Below, in pieces: positions 37,095 through 45,470 of a stretch of DNA of 64,000 nucleotides; within the stretch, counting starts at the first letter, position 1; every line of letters begins with the position of its first letter. Location of the stretch: assembly GCF_002743375.1 (NCBI RefSeq), contig NZ_PDZC01000011.1, positions 1 to 64,000 on the forward strand. The letters run 5' to 3'. A model generated the notes under the pieces. It worked only from the letters and a program-made list of their open reading frames with translations. It searched no databases and was not told the DNA's origin. Made by a program: the position numbers and the translations under genes. Source of the DNA: Sporosarcina sp. P34. Lineage in GTDB: Bacteria; Bacillota; Bacilli; Bacillales_A; Planococcaceae.

Positions 37095-37889
37095 GTGCGC
37101 GGGCATGCCCATACATATTTCATGAAAAAAATTAAGTTTCTACTACTATTCAGTGTTCTACTACTGCTCGTCCCTGTCAACCCAACAGAAGCAGCGACTA
37201 AAAAGACAGCAGTCGGTGTATCTTCTGCATTTGTGGAGCGGACTGGCTCTGCCAATTTGACAGTGTTCATCAGTAGTGATGAAAAAATTGCAGGCGGGTC
37301 ATTTGATATTTTATACAATCCCGACAATATGCGTATTAGTGCAACAGATGTCAAAATGACTGACACGTTAGCTGATTACCTGTCTTCAGGTGGAAGTGAT
37401 GGTGCTGGTAAGATATCGATGTCATTTGCAAAATCTTCCGGCAGTACAATTGATGGGACTATTATGGAAGTAAAAGCTACTGTCCTGACGCCAGGTTCAG
37501 GGAAGATCAACGACTTAAAGCTTGAAAATGTTGAATTATATAATGAACAAGGTACTAAAATCAATGCTCAACTAATCAGTGGACAATTAAGGCCATTTGA
37601 TGGGAAAGAGTCGACTTATGACGGTACTGTAGCTGTTGATAAATCTTGGGTCATTACATTGAGTAAGGCATATAATCCAGCTACATTAAATGCAAGTGCA
37701 GTGAGTGTAAAGCGTAGTAATACTGCATTCCCGGTGGAAGTGGAAGCGATTAGCGATACGCAGTTCAGAGTGAAGCCGATGCAGCCTTACCTGAAATATA
37801 CTTATACGTTGGAAGTTACAGATCAATTGCGCTCGGTCAATGGTGCAAAATTAAGTCAGCCTGTACGGCTTACGTTTAAGGTGAATTGA
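37095..37889 (+). CDS. secreted cohesin-like protein with Ig-like domain
   Basis: A 264-residue exported protein. GTG 37095 is 5 nt from a perfect AAAGGAGGT; an in-frame ATG at 37122 is the alternative. After the signal peptide, residues about 40-165 follow the cohesin pattern: a hydrophobic strand, G-G-S-F-D-I-L-Y-N-P-D, and a later G-T-I-M-E-V-K-A-T. Residues about 178-264 are the shared Ig-like module (K-S-W-V-I-T-L-S-K). Cohesins normally bind dockerins, and the next gene carries one. Only 10 nt separate the genes, so co-expression is certain. Confidence 0.75.
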   Translation: MRGHAHTYFMKKIKFLLLFSVLLLLVPVNPTEAATKKTAVGVSSAFVERTGSANLTVFISSDEKIAGGSFDILYNPDNMRISATDVKMTDTLADYLSSGGSDGAGKISMSFAKSSGSTIDGTIMEVKATVLTPGSGKINDLKLENVELYNEQGTKINAQLISGQLRPFDGKESTYDGTVAVDKSWVITLSKAYNPATLNASAVSVKRSNTAFPVEVEAISDTQFRVKPMQPYLKYTYTLEVTDQLRSVNGAKLSQPVRLTFKVN

Positions 37890-37899
37890 GGTGCGCCAT

Positions 37900-39315
37900 A
37901 TGAAGAATTTACTAAATAAAGTCTTATTGTTTTCGCTAGTGTTAGTAGCGCTAGGGTTGTCAGGGGTTATTGCACAGTCGGCCAATGCCGAAACATTGGA
38001 AGTGGGAGAAAGCCGCTCACTTGGTGCAACAGTGGAAGTTCCCATTACTATTCGCGATACTTCTTATTTAACATCAGGGAATTTTGTGATTTCGGCACCA
38101 TCTACTGTCGGTGTTACATTAAAGAGTTTCCGGCCAGAACCTACTTTTGAAGATCAGAAATTCCGTACAAGATCCACGATTAATAACAATGCACTAGATT
38201 TGAACTTTATATCGATGTCTGGGAAAGAAGAACGTTTAATAGGGAACAAGATTACAGTAGGCTATCTAGTATACGAACTCGCACCTTCATTTAAAGCGGG
38301 AGCGTCTGCTGAACTTTCACTTACTTCAATGAATATGAAGGGTAGATTAAATCAAGATGTGATTGTAACGCCAATGAACGGAAAAATTGTTCGTAAAATG
38401 CCAGTTGGCGACGTAGTGGGAAATAATAAGCCTACAGCCGCCGCAGCTATTCGCATTCTACAACATTTGAATAAACCGATTACAGACCGTGAAGCGTTTT
38501 TGTCTGCTGATGTGAATGGAGACGGTGTGCTGACGCAGGAAGATGCGCAAATTATTTTAGATTATATTGCTGGCAAGCGCACGACGTTCCTAGCAATCCA
38601 GGCAAAAGAATTGGATAACGCGGTATTGAAGAGTGAATACAGCGAGCAAGTGACAGCTATGAATGGACGCGGACCTTATACATTTAAGCGTGTAGGAACT
38701 ATTCCCGCAGGTCTGACTCTAAATGAAACAACTGGTGAGATCAGTGGAACACCGACACGTGCCCAAATTTACAACTTTACGATTCAAGTAACCGATGCGC
38801 TTGGTGATAGTGAAAAGCGGATGTTTAGTATCAACGTAATCGATTCAAATATCATGTCCGTAGAAAAACCATTGCCAATCAACGTTAAATTGAACGGTAC
38901 TCCTGAACTGCCGACAAGAGTAAATGTCACATATAAAGATAAAACAACAGGCAAAGAAGCAGTCAGCTGGAAGCCGGTAGATACATCGAAAATCGGTACA
39001 GTCATTGCTAAAGGAATGATTGGAGATACTGGATTCACCGTGAGCGTTGAAGTCAACGTCGTATCTGCTAATTACTTAAATAGTATTGCGATTAAATATG
39101 TACAGTTCTTAAATCTTCATACAATGGAAGTAGATGTAGCGACAGACGTTTATAAAGTAACGGTTAACAATACGTATAACATGCATTTTGAAGGAGATAA
39201 GAAATTCAGCTTAATCAGTTCGAATTTCCCGGCGAATTCAACGGTCACATTCCGTATGTATGATAAATATGGAAATCTTCTTGAAACAAAGCAACATATT
39301 TTACAACCTAATTAA
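37900..39315 (+). CDS. secreted cohesin-like/dockerin-like/Ig-like protein
   Basis: A 471-residue exported protein. I start at ATG 37900 behind GAGGTG; GTG 37891 lies in that site. Residues about 33-165 resemble a cohesin fold. Residues about 172-228 resemble a type I dockerin: the second calcium loop is canonical (D-V-N-G-D-G-V-L-T-Q-E-D, D at 204) while the first (G-D-V-V-G-N-N-K) is degenerate. Residues about 235-320 resemble a He_PIG Ig fold (P-A-G-L-T-L-N-E-T-T-G-E-I-S-G-T-P). Further C-terminal residues form a Big_4-like domain and a final sandwich. It ends the plus-strand surface operon. Confidence 0.75.
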   Translation: MKNLLNKVLLFSLVLVALGLSGVIAQSANAETLEVGESRSLGATVEVPITIRDTSYLTSGNFVISAPSTVGVTLKSFRPEPTFEDQKFRTRSTINNNALDLNFISMSGKEERLIGNKITVGYLVYELAPSFKAGASAELSLTSMNMKGRLNQDVIVTPMNGKIVRKMPVGDVVGNNKPTAAAAIRILQHLNKPITDREAFLSADVNGDGVLTQEDAQIILDYIAGKRTTFLAIQAKELDNAVLKSEYSEQVTAMNGRGPYTFKRVGTIPAGLTLNETTGEISGTPTRAQIYNFTIQVTDALGDSEKRMFSINVIDSNIMSVEKPLPINVKLNGTPELPTRVNVTYKDKTTGKEAVSWKPVDTSKIGTVIAKGMIGDTGFTVSVEVNVVSANYLNSIAIKYVQFLNLHTMEVDVATDVYKVTVNNTYNMHFEGDKKFSLISSNFPANSTVTFRMYDKYGNLLETKQHILQPN

Positions 39316-39323
39316 CTACACAT

Positions 39324-39370
39324 AGCCATCTTCGCTGAATGATAGATAATCAGAGAAGATGGCTTTTTTC
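39324..39370 (+). terminator. terminator of the surface operon
   Basis: A perfect AGCCATCTTC / GAAGATGGCT stem with a large partly paired loop, followed by TTTTTT. Confidence 0.85.
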
Positions 39371-39411
39371 TGTGATAGTATAGAAAGAAACGTCCAAGGG
39401 AGATCCATCAT

Positions 39412-40347
39412 ATGACTCATTCACAAGAAAAACACGTCCTCATATACGGGGACATTTTCGTAGACTACATCGCAACAGATGAAACGAATACCAAATTTTC
39501 TACATTCCTCGGTGGAGCAACAGTCAATGTAGCGGCGGGTGTCTCTCGCCTAGGTGCAAAATCTTCATTAATTACCGTAATTGGAGAAGACGAGGACTCG
39601 GTATTTGCAGAAAAAGAGCTGCGTCAAGAAGGTGTTGATATAACGTTTGCTGTCCGTTCACCAGAGAAGAAAGTCAATCGTGTCTATGTACATTTGACTC
39701 CAGAATGCGATCGAGTATTTGTAAAATACATAGATGACACGCCTGACCTCCAAGTCCGACCGAGTGATTTACAAGAACAAGCTTTCCAAAACGCTTCAAT
39801 TTTACACATATGCTCCGGTACGATGTTCCAGCCGACAGCTTTGGCAACAACGAAGAGAGCTGTCGAATTAGCAAAAGAACACAATGTATATCTCTCGATC
39901 GATCCTAATATTCGTCCGTTACGTTGGGAAAGTGAGGAGAAATGTCGAGATACGATTCTTTCATTTTTAGATCAAACGGATTTGCTTAAACTTACCGAAG
40001 AAGAACTCCTGTTTCTTATGCAAGAATCGAATATAGAAAAAGCACTAGAGCTACTGTCCGCCTACAGTATTCCGGTCATCATGCTGACGATGGGCGAGGC
40101 GGGAACCCTTGCCGTCATTGAAGGAGCCCAACATCATGTGGCGGTTGAGCCCATCGATCCCGTAGATACCACAGGAGCAGGGGATGCTTTCTTGGCTGGC
40201 GTACTTCGCGGTCTTCATCTACATGGCAAACCAGAATCGCTCGAAGAAATGCTTACACATATCGAGTTCGGCAATCGAATGGGGGCGCTATGCGCAATGA
40301 AAGTCGGCGCGCTTTCCGCAATGCCGCATGCGGATGAACTGGAGTGA
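39412..40347 (+). CDS. PfkB-family sugar kinase
   Basis: A 311-residue kinase of the ribokinase/fructokinase family. Seen: Y-G-D-I-F-V-D near residue 12, G-G-A-T-V-N-V-A near 34, the family D-P-N-I-R-P near 164 and the catalytic D-T-T-G-A-G-D-A-F near 243. These favour fructokinase-like or 2-keto-3-deoxygluconate-like substrates over ribose. The exact sugar cannot be told. It stands alone after the surface operon terminator and before array 4. Confidence 0.82.
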   Translation: MTHSQEKHVLIYGDIFVDYIATDETNTKFSTFLGGATVNVAAGVSRLGAKSSLITVIGEDEDSVFAEKELRQEGVDITFAVRSPEKKVNRVYVHLTPECDRVFVKYIDDTPDLQVRPSDLQEQAFQNASILHICSGTMFQPTALATTKRAVELAKEHNVYLSIDPNIRPLRWESEEKCRDTILSFLDQTDLLKLTEEELLFLMQESNIEKALELLSAYSIPVIMLTMGEAGTLAVIEGAQHHVAVEPIDPVDTTGAGDAFLAGVLRGLHLHGKPESLEEMLTHIEFGNRMGALCAMKVGALSAMPHADELE

Positions 40348-40383
40348 TGTAGCGGTTTTGATTTTGCATTCTTGGTCTGTAAG

Positions 40384-40690
40384 CGCTCTATGTGTTTGCT
40401 TAACCGCTCAATCATAGCCGCCGAGTGCTCTATGTGCCCGCTTATTCGCTCAATCATAGCTTCCGAGCGCTCTATGTATCCGCTTATTCGCTCAATCATG
40501 GCTGCCAAGCGCTCTATGTCGCATCTCCGCTCAATCATGGCCACCGAGCGCTCTATGTATCCGCTTACCCGCTCAATCACGTCCGCCATGCGCCCTATGC
40601 ATTCGCAATGCCGCTCAATCACTGCCGCCAAGCGCTCTATAACCCCACCCATCCGCTCTATCACATCCCCTAGGCGCTCCAAAAAGCTAT
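40384..40690 (+). repeat. 21-nt tandem array 4 (about 15 CGCTCWAT cores)
   Basis: Cores alternate GCGCTCTATG and CGCTCAATCA at 21-nt steps from 40385 to about 40676, so the dimer is 42 nt. One dimer near 40513 is 39 nt, so that shift stays a multiple of three. It lies between convergent genes and ends before the hairpin at 40753. No ribosome binding site serves the ORFs that run through it. Confidence 0.88.
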
Positions 40691-40752
40691 ATACAGAAAA
40701 TAATAAACCTATTAATAAAAGCATCAAACAAAAACCCCAGCCAAATAGAACA

Positions 40753-40788
40753 AAAAAATGTACACAGTGCGCTGTGTACATTTTTTGT
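40753..40788. terminator. bidirectional terminator
   Basis: AAAAAATGTACACAG and CTGTGTACATTTTTT pair perfectly around TGCG. A-run and T-run serve both strands. Confidence 0.92.
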
Positions 40789-40792
40789 TCTT

Positions 40793-41077
40793 TCACGAGC
40801 CATATCGAATAGTACAAATATCTTCTACATCAATCATCTGGACTTCTGAATCGCCAAATGGTTGAAAGTGGACGGCACGGATTTTTCTATCGAATTGTAA
40901 GTAGTATCCGTTATGTTGTACTTCCTTTGAATCTTTCAGTGTAATTTCAACGGGAGCGCCCATTGTCAAATCAGCAAGTATATGAATAATTTTCTTTTCA
41001 TCATAACATCGTGCTTTTCTTCTTGGAATATACGGCACGTCATAATCATGGTGTGGCCTGAACCTTTTAGATGACAT
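40793..41077 (-). CDS. YolD-like small protein
   Basis: A 94-residue protein starting at ATG 41077, 11 nt after GGAGG; the upstream GTG lies within that site. A basic N-terminus (S-S-K-R-F-R-P) is followed by a small beta-rich domain with G-Y-Y-L-Q-F-D and I-D-V-E-D-I-C-T-I. The pattern resembles the YolD-like fold often found next to DNA polymerase V-type genes, but no polymerase is present here. Function unknown. Confidence 0.55.
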   Translation of the reverse strand: MSSKRFRPHHDYDVPYIPRRKARCYDEKKIIHILADLTMGAPVEITLKDSKEVQHNGYYLQFDRKIRAVHFQPFGDSEVQMIDVEDICTIRYGS

Positions 41078-41278
41078 GTTTTTATGCACCTCCTTCTCTC
41101 TTTAGCGTATGTAGAAATTGGCTAAAGAACTGTGCCGCTTCATTGGATATATGCAATAAGAATGGATTGGTGTATAAAGATTGAAAGAAAAAATATTGGA
41201 AGTCATATATGTGACGACGATAGGGAAAGTTGAACTAGAGTAAATTGAATGATGGTGTGCCTTTTGTATTAGTCCATA

Positions 41279-41287
41279 TGATATAAT
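41279..41287 (+). promoter_or_regulatory. extended -10 promoter
   Basis: TGATATAAT is an extended -10 element 52 nt before the protease start. No good -35 is seen at 17 nt, which is usual for extended -10 promoters. Confidence 0.5.
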
Positions 41288-41338
41288 TAGGAGAGAAAAG
41301 CCATTTAAATCCATTAGGGAATGGAGAGGGGGAATCGT

Positions 41339-42727
41339 ATGTACTGTCCGATATGTGGTCATAAAAATACAGAAGCTGCGAATTTTTGTGGAGGTTGCGG
41401 CAAGGCAATGCACGGGTCGCGCAATATGAAACCTATTTTCGCAATGATCTTCGTATTATGGATCGGTGGGATTAGCTATGGCTATGCGACAGATTGGAGT
41501 TTTCGCTGGCCGACAGAAACGGTAGCATCCGTTAAAACAAAATTGGTTAGTAAAGATGAAGCTGAATTGAAGATTAAAAAGGCGCCTACTGTTATCAATG
41601 AAACGAAGAAGCAAATGAAAGATAAAACAGAACTCATTAAAGAATCGTTGCCGAAAGTGTTTACCATTCGTACGGGAGACGGTTCAGGTTCAGGTTTTCT
41701 GTATAAGGCTGGTGGCTATATCGTGACGAATGCACATGTAGTGGCAGGCTATACCGACGTGAGGGTGAAGAATTCTGTGGGTGAAGATTTTAACGGTACT
41801 GTCATTGGAATTTCTGATCGTTATGATATCGCGCTGATCAAATCAGAAGCGAATAAACATGTGAAACCATTTGTGACTGAGATGAAAGAGACTCCTATCG
41901 GTACGGAAGTCATTGCGCTAGGAAGTCCAAAAGGTCTTGAGAACACCGCGTCTATTGGGTATTTGACGGGTTTGAATCGGGACATGGAAATGGATTTCAT
42001 TTATGAAAAAATCTATCAGATTGATGCACAAATTGATCACGGCAGTAGCGGCGGTCCGTTGCTAGATGCCACCACGGGTAAAGTGATAGGCATTAATTCC
42101 TTACTCTACAAAGACAATACCGTATTCGGGTTTTCCATTCCGATGCATAGTATGCGGAAACAGGTTGACGACTGGATTAACGAGCCAATGAGCAATAAAG
42201 CGGTGGCTGCGTTATTCAATGTTTATGATGATTACGTGCCGGAGTCGTATCAAGATTCGGAAGATACCTCGTTTGATTATGAAGACTATGGTGGCTATGA
42301 CGACACAGAAGAAGAATACTTTGATTACGAAGAAGAGCCAGAAGCAGAAGAGTATGGGAATGATACAGAAGTAGCGGATGAAGAGGTAGAGTATTTCATT
42401 TATGATTTCAGGTTTCAATATGAAGCGGCTATAGACCATAACGATTATGATTATATTGCATCTTATATTGCACCTGGAAGTTCGGCGGAGAGTGAGCTGC
42501 AAGATTTCTTACATGAACTATCCGTGAAAAATGAGTTTTATGAATTTATTGATACGTCTGTCACTGATGTGATCTATACTGATCAATCGATTGAAGTGTA
42601 TACGTATGAAACATTGAATTTCACGAAGGAAGATGGAACGGTACAGTATTTGGAAAAGAAGAAGTTGTATACAGTGGTGAATGATGAGTTTGACAATTAT
42701 CAAATTCAACAGATTTCCAATCAATAA
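41339..42727 (+). CDS. membrane-tethered trypsin-like serine protease with zinc ribbon
   Basis: A 462-residue protein from ATG 41339, well spaced from GAGAGGGGG. Residues 1-24 are a zinc ribbon (C-P-I-C-G-H and C-G-G-C-G). A membrane helix follows at about 32-50. Residues about 115-285 are a trypsin/DegP-like domain with an intact triad: H in T-N-A-H-V-V, D in Y-D-I-A-L-I and S in G-S-S-G-G-P-L. An acidic tyrosine-rich linker (about 305-355) leads to an NTF2-like domain like those of TcaA-type proteins. It lacks a PDZ domain, unlike HtrA. Probably a quality-control or signalling protease at the outer membrane face, with the zinc ribbon inside the cell. Confidence 0.85.
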   Translation: MYCPICGHKNTEAANFCGGCGKAMHGSRNMKPIFAMIFVLWIGGISYGYATDWSFRWPTETVASVKTKLVSKDEAELKIKKAPTVINETKKQMKDKTELIKESLPKVFTIRTGDGSGSGFLYKAGGYIVTNAHVVAGYTDVRVKNSVGEDFNGTVIGISDRYDIALIKSEANKHVKPFVTEMKETPIGTEVIALGSPKGLENTASIGYLTGLNRDMEMDFIYEKIYQIDAQIDHGSSGGPLLDATTGKVIGINSLLYKDNTVFGFSIPMHSMRKQVDDWINEPMSNKAVAALFNVYDDYVPESYQDSEDTSFDYEDYGGYDDTEEEYFDYEEEPEAEEYGNDTEVADEEVEYFIYDFRFQYEAAIDHNDYDYIASYIAPGSSAESELQDFLHELSVKNEFYEFIDTSVTDVIYTDQSIEVYTYETLNFTKEDGTVQYLEKKKLYTVVNDEFDNYQIQQISNQ

Positions 42728-42729
42728 AA

Positions 42730-42775
42730 AGTTGTTGCAGTGTCCGTGATCAGATACTGTAACGGCTTTTTTGTA
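42730..42775 (+). terminator. terminator hairpin
   Basis: AGTTGTTGCAGT and ACTGTAACGGCT pair with several G-U, followed by TTTTTTG. Confidence 0.65.
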
Positions 42776-42828
42776 TCATGGGAAGCAGAATATGTGATGA
42801 ATTCTAAAGCTAGAATGGTAATGGAATA

Positions 42829-42837
42829 TGCTATAAT
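42829..42837 (+). promoter_or_regulatory. extended -10 promoter of the CBS/fet genes
   Basis: TGCTATAAT lies 26 nt before the GTG start and next to AGGAGGCGATC. Confidence 0.5.
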
Positions 42838-42862
42838 TTCCTAGACTAGGAGGCGATCAATC

Positions 42863-43567
42863 GTGGAGCATAAAAATTCAGAACGTTTTCTCATTGCATT
42901 TAACCGAATCGATAAATCGTTGATGAAGATTACAGATTTGCCGAACCATTTTTCCTTCTCGAAGAAGATTGATAGAGCCAAAACACAACATGCTGTAGTT
43001 GCTCATTATGAAGAGGATTTACGGGAGTTCGGCAGTTTACGTAATGCGATTGTGCATAATCGGACGGGGTTTGATTATGCTATAGCAGAGCCCCATGATG
43101 AAATTGTAAAACTGATTGAGAGTATAGATGAAAAATTAGCCAACCCGTTAACAGTTAAAGATTTATTTTCCGGCAAAGTACATATTGTGCAAGCAGATGA
43201 ATCACTCGCTACCGGTCTGCGTTTAGTAAGAAAATGGAAGATCAATCAATTGCCTATTTACAAAAAGGGTCGATTCATCGGATTAATTACCGCAGATGGC
43301 ATTATGAATTGGCTGGCTGATCAGGAAACGGATTGCATTTCCCGGGAAATACCGACATTATTAGACGTATATAATCACGAGAAAAGACGAAAAACCTATC
43401 GTTTCGTCAAAAGCTCCATGTCGGTGTATGAAGCAGAAGGGTTTTTTAGAAAGTCCATTGCTTCAGGGAAACGGCTCGAAGCATTGCTCATCACGGAACA
43501 AGGTGGGAAAGACGAGAAACTACTTGGCATCATTACGCCGTTGGATTTACTCAAAATAGATGAATGA
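42863..43567 (+). CDS. CBS-pair protein
   Basis: A 234-residue cytoplasmic protein with a GTG start behind AGGAGGCG. An alpha-helical N-terminal third (E-H-K-N-S-E-R-F, then H-Y-E-E-D-L-R-E-F-G-S-L-R-N) precedes two CBS motifs at about residues 95-155 (I-N-Q-L-P-I-Y-K-K-G-R-F-I-G-L-I-T) and 170-230 (L-L-G-I-I-T-P-L-D-L-L). CBS pairs bind adenine nucleotides. It overlaps the upstream start codon of fetA by 4 nt, so it may report energy state to that exporter. That link is inferred only from position. Confidence 0.78.
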   Translation: MEHKNSERFLIAFNRIDKSLMKITDLPNHFSFSKKIDRAKTQHAVVAHYEEDLREFGSLRNAIVHNRTGFDYAIAEPHDEIVKLIESIDEKLANPLTVKDLFSGKVHIVQADESLATGLRLVRKWKINQLPIYKKGRFIGLITADGIMNWLADQETDCISREIPTLLDVYNHEKRRKTYRFVKSSMSVYEAEGFFRKSIASGKRLEALLITEQGGKDEKLLGIITPLDLLKIDE

Positions 43568-43590
43568 AGACTGTAGAAAAGGTGAAATGG

Positions 43591-44337
43591 ATGGAAAGTG
43601 AACAGAATAAATTTTTGTATAAGCCTGCGATTCATTTTCACAATGTGTCGTTTGAAGTAGGGGACACGAAGATTCTTGATGCGATAACGGGATCTTTCCC
43701 TACGAATCAAATCACCGTATTAGTCGGTCCTTCGGGTGCTGGGAAAACGACATTATTAAAAATGTGTAACGGATTGCTGAGTCCTACTACTGGAGAAATT
43801 ACAGTGCAAGGACAGACAATTCATGAAATGTCACCGATCGATTTACGTCGAAAAGCGGGTATGGTGTTACAAAATTCACCAATGATCGCCGGAAGTGTCT
43901 ATGATAATTTGGCACTGCCTTTACGTTTACAAGGCAAGACCTTGAGTAAAGAAAAAGCGTTGGATATTTTAGATCAAGTTGGTCTTGAAGGTGAATATCT
44001 CGAACGTGACAGCCAGTACTTGTCGGGTGGCCAGCAGCAGAAAGTATCGATTGCCAGAACATTATTGAATCAGTCGAAGATTTTATTGATGGATGAAATT
44101 ACATCTGCGCTCGACCCGTCTTCATTGAATGAAGTGGAAGATTTGATTCGTAAACTGCATGAAGAGCATGCTATCACGGTCATTTGGATCACGCATAATT
44201 TGGAACAGGCGAGGAGAATGGGGCAATATGCATGGATTATGGTGGACGGGAAGTTAGTGGATGCCGGCGAAATATCCGTACTTGATGATTCAGACATCCC
44301 TTCGGTCCATCGCTTTTTGAAGGGGGACTTTGCATGA
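43591..44337 (+). CDS. fetA: iron-export-type ABC transporter, ATP-binding protein FetA
   Basis: A 248-residue ATPase. I choose ATG 43591, 8 nt from AAAAGGTG, over ATG 43564, which lacks a site. Seen: Walker A G-P-S-G-A-G-K-T-T, signature L-S-G-G-Q-Q-Q-K and Walker B L-L-M-D-E-I-T-S-A-L-D. It overlaps the FetB-type permease by 4 nt. The pair matches FetA/FetB (YbbL/YbbM), described as exporting excess iron. That it is next to a Fur-type heme operon fits a metal-homeostasis neighbourhood. Confidence 0.85.
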   Translation: MESEQNKFLYKPAIHFHNVSFEVGDTKILDAITGSFPTNQITVLVGPSGAGKTTLLKMCNGLLSPTTGEITVQGQTIHEMSPIDLRRKAGMVLQNSPMIAGSVYDNLALPLRLQGKTLSKEKALDILDQVGLEGEYLERDSQYLSGGQQQKVSIARTLLNQSKILLMDEITSALDPSSLNEVEDLIRKLHEEHAITVIWITHNLEQARRMGQYAWIMVDGKLVDAGEISVLDDSDIPSVHRFLKGDFA

Positions 44338-45098
44338 GTACCACTGCCTTATTCCTAACACTGATATTCGTGTTGATACCGTTAGTACTGTCCAAAACTC
44401 TTGGATTGCAGTTGGAGAAAGATACTATTATCGCGACGATCCGTTCAACAGTGCAATTAGTGGCGGTCGGCTTTGTACTGAAGTTCGTCTTTGATTCAGA
44501 AAGTTATTTGTTCATCTTTTTAATGGTGGTCTTGATGATCGGCGCGGCCGTGCAAAATGCGCGTAAAAAAGGAGAAGGTATTAAAGGGATCACATGGAAG
44601 CTGATTGTGACTTTTGTATTGCTAGAAGTGTTGACGCAAAGTATCTTACTTGGATTCAAGATTGTCCCGGCTACTGCGCAATATATTATTTCATTGACCG
44701 GTATGGTGATCGGAAACTCGATGGTCCTTGCGATTTTATTCCTCAATCGTTTCGTGGCGGAAGTTGAAGCACATCGACCAGAAAGTGAACTCATCTTGTC
44801 ACTTGGCGGCACACCCAAACAAGCGATACATAAGCAGTTGATCCGCTCTATTCAGGCAAGTATGATTCCGACAATTGAAAGCCAGAAGACGATCGGACTG
44901 GTGCAATTGCCCGGTATGATGAGCGGTCAAATCATCGCAGGAGCCGATCCTTTAGAAGCTGTTCAATTTCAAATTTTAGTCATATTTTTATTACTGACAA
45001 CTGCTGCATTAACGAGTGTTTGCTTAGGTTTACTCTCTTATCCAACATTGTTTAATGAACGCATGCAAATGCTACAACGACAAGAGCACTCGAAGTAA
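44334..45098 (+). CDS. fetB: iron-export-type ABC transporter permease FetB
   Basis: A 254-residue membrane protein with about seven segments, of the UPF0014/FetB family. Conserved: R-S-T-V-Q-L near residue 36, G-N-S-M-V-L near 130 and the G-L-V-Q-L-P-G-M-M-S-G-Q-I motif near 190. It is translationally coupled to fetA and terminates at a hairpin overlapping its end. Confidence 0.88.
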   Translation: MSTTALFLTLIFVLIPLVLSKTLGLQLEKDTIIATIRSTVQLVAVGFVLKFVFDSESYLFIFLMVVLMIGAAVQNARKKGEGIKGITWKLIVTFVLLEVLTQSILLGFKIVPATAQYIISLTGMVIGNSMVLAILFLNRFVAEVEAHRPESELILSLGGTPKQAIHKQLIRSIQASMIPTIESQKTIGLVQLPGMMSGQIIAGADPLEAVQFQILVIFLLLTTAALTSVCLGLLSYPTLFNERMQMLQRQEHSK

Positions 45099-45118
45099 CT
45101 ATTTTTTGAGTGCTTTTG
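45085..45118 (+). terminator. terminator overlapping the end of fetB
   Basis: AGCACTC and GAGTGCT pair across a 16-nt loop, then TTTTG. A moderate structure; its left arm is in the fetB coding sequence. Confidence 0.5.
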
Positions 45119-45390
45119 AAAGTGTAGAAATGCCGAGGCTTTGTACGATTAGGAACACTAATCATATGGCCGCACCGTGGAACTGTCTGCGGCGTCATCT
45201 AAAAGCTTAGCTATAAATCGACGACGCTTCATGAATGCCTGCCCAAGATGGGTGCAAGGCCTTTTTTGACGTTCAATAGCTTTTAATAATTTGAGTTTCG
45301 GATTGTGAAAAACCCGTTATATGCAGACAAAACCCGCATTTGATTTAACATCGAACTACTAGTACAAAGTATTCATTCTTGCGAATCTAT
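45119..45390 (+). other. 272-nt gap with two hairpins and a T-run
   Basis: No credible ORF. GCCGC (45169) can pair with GCGGC (45189). A bulged stem at 45237-45260 is followed by TTTTTT (45262-45267), like a Rho-independent terminator with no gene in front. It could be a remnant or the end of a small RNA. Confidence 0.35.
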
Positions 45391-45446
45391 TTGACGATGA
45401 TTCTCATTATCGACTATGATGATCCTCAATGAGAAATATTCTCATT
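45391..45446 (+). promoter_or_regulatory. Fur-controlled promoter
   Basis: TTGACG (45391-45396) and TATGAT (45415-45420) form a sigma-A-type promoter. The spacer carries ATGATTCTCATTAT, and just downstream lies the perfect repeat AATGAGAA-ATA-TTCTCATT (45428-45446). Both resemble Fur boxes. Iron-replete repression by Fur is the natural reading. Confidence 0.85.
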
Positions 45447-45470
45447 ATGTTCAAGGGGGAATGAAGAGAG

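Noticed and set aside
21743..39315. S-layer or sortase-anchored proteins
   Set aside because: No SLH repeats and no LPXTG-helix-basic tail at any C-terminus.
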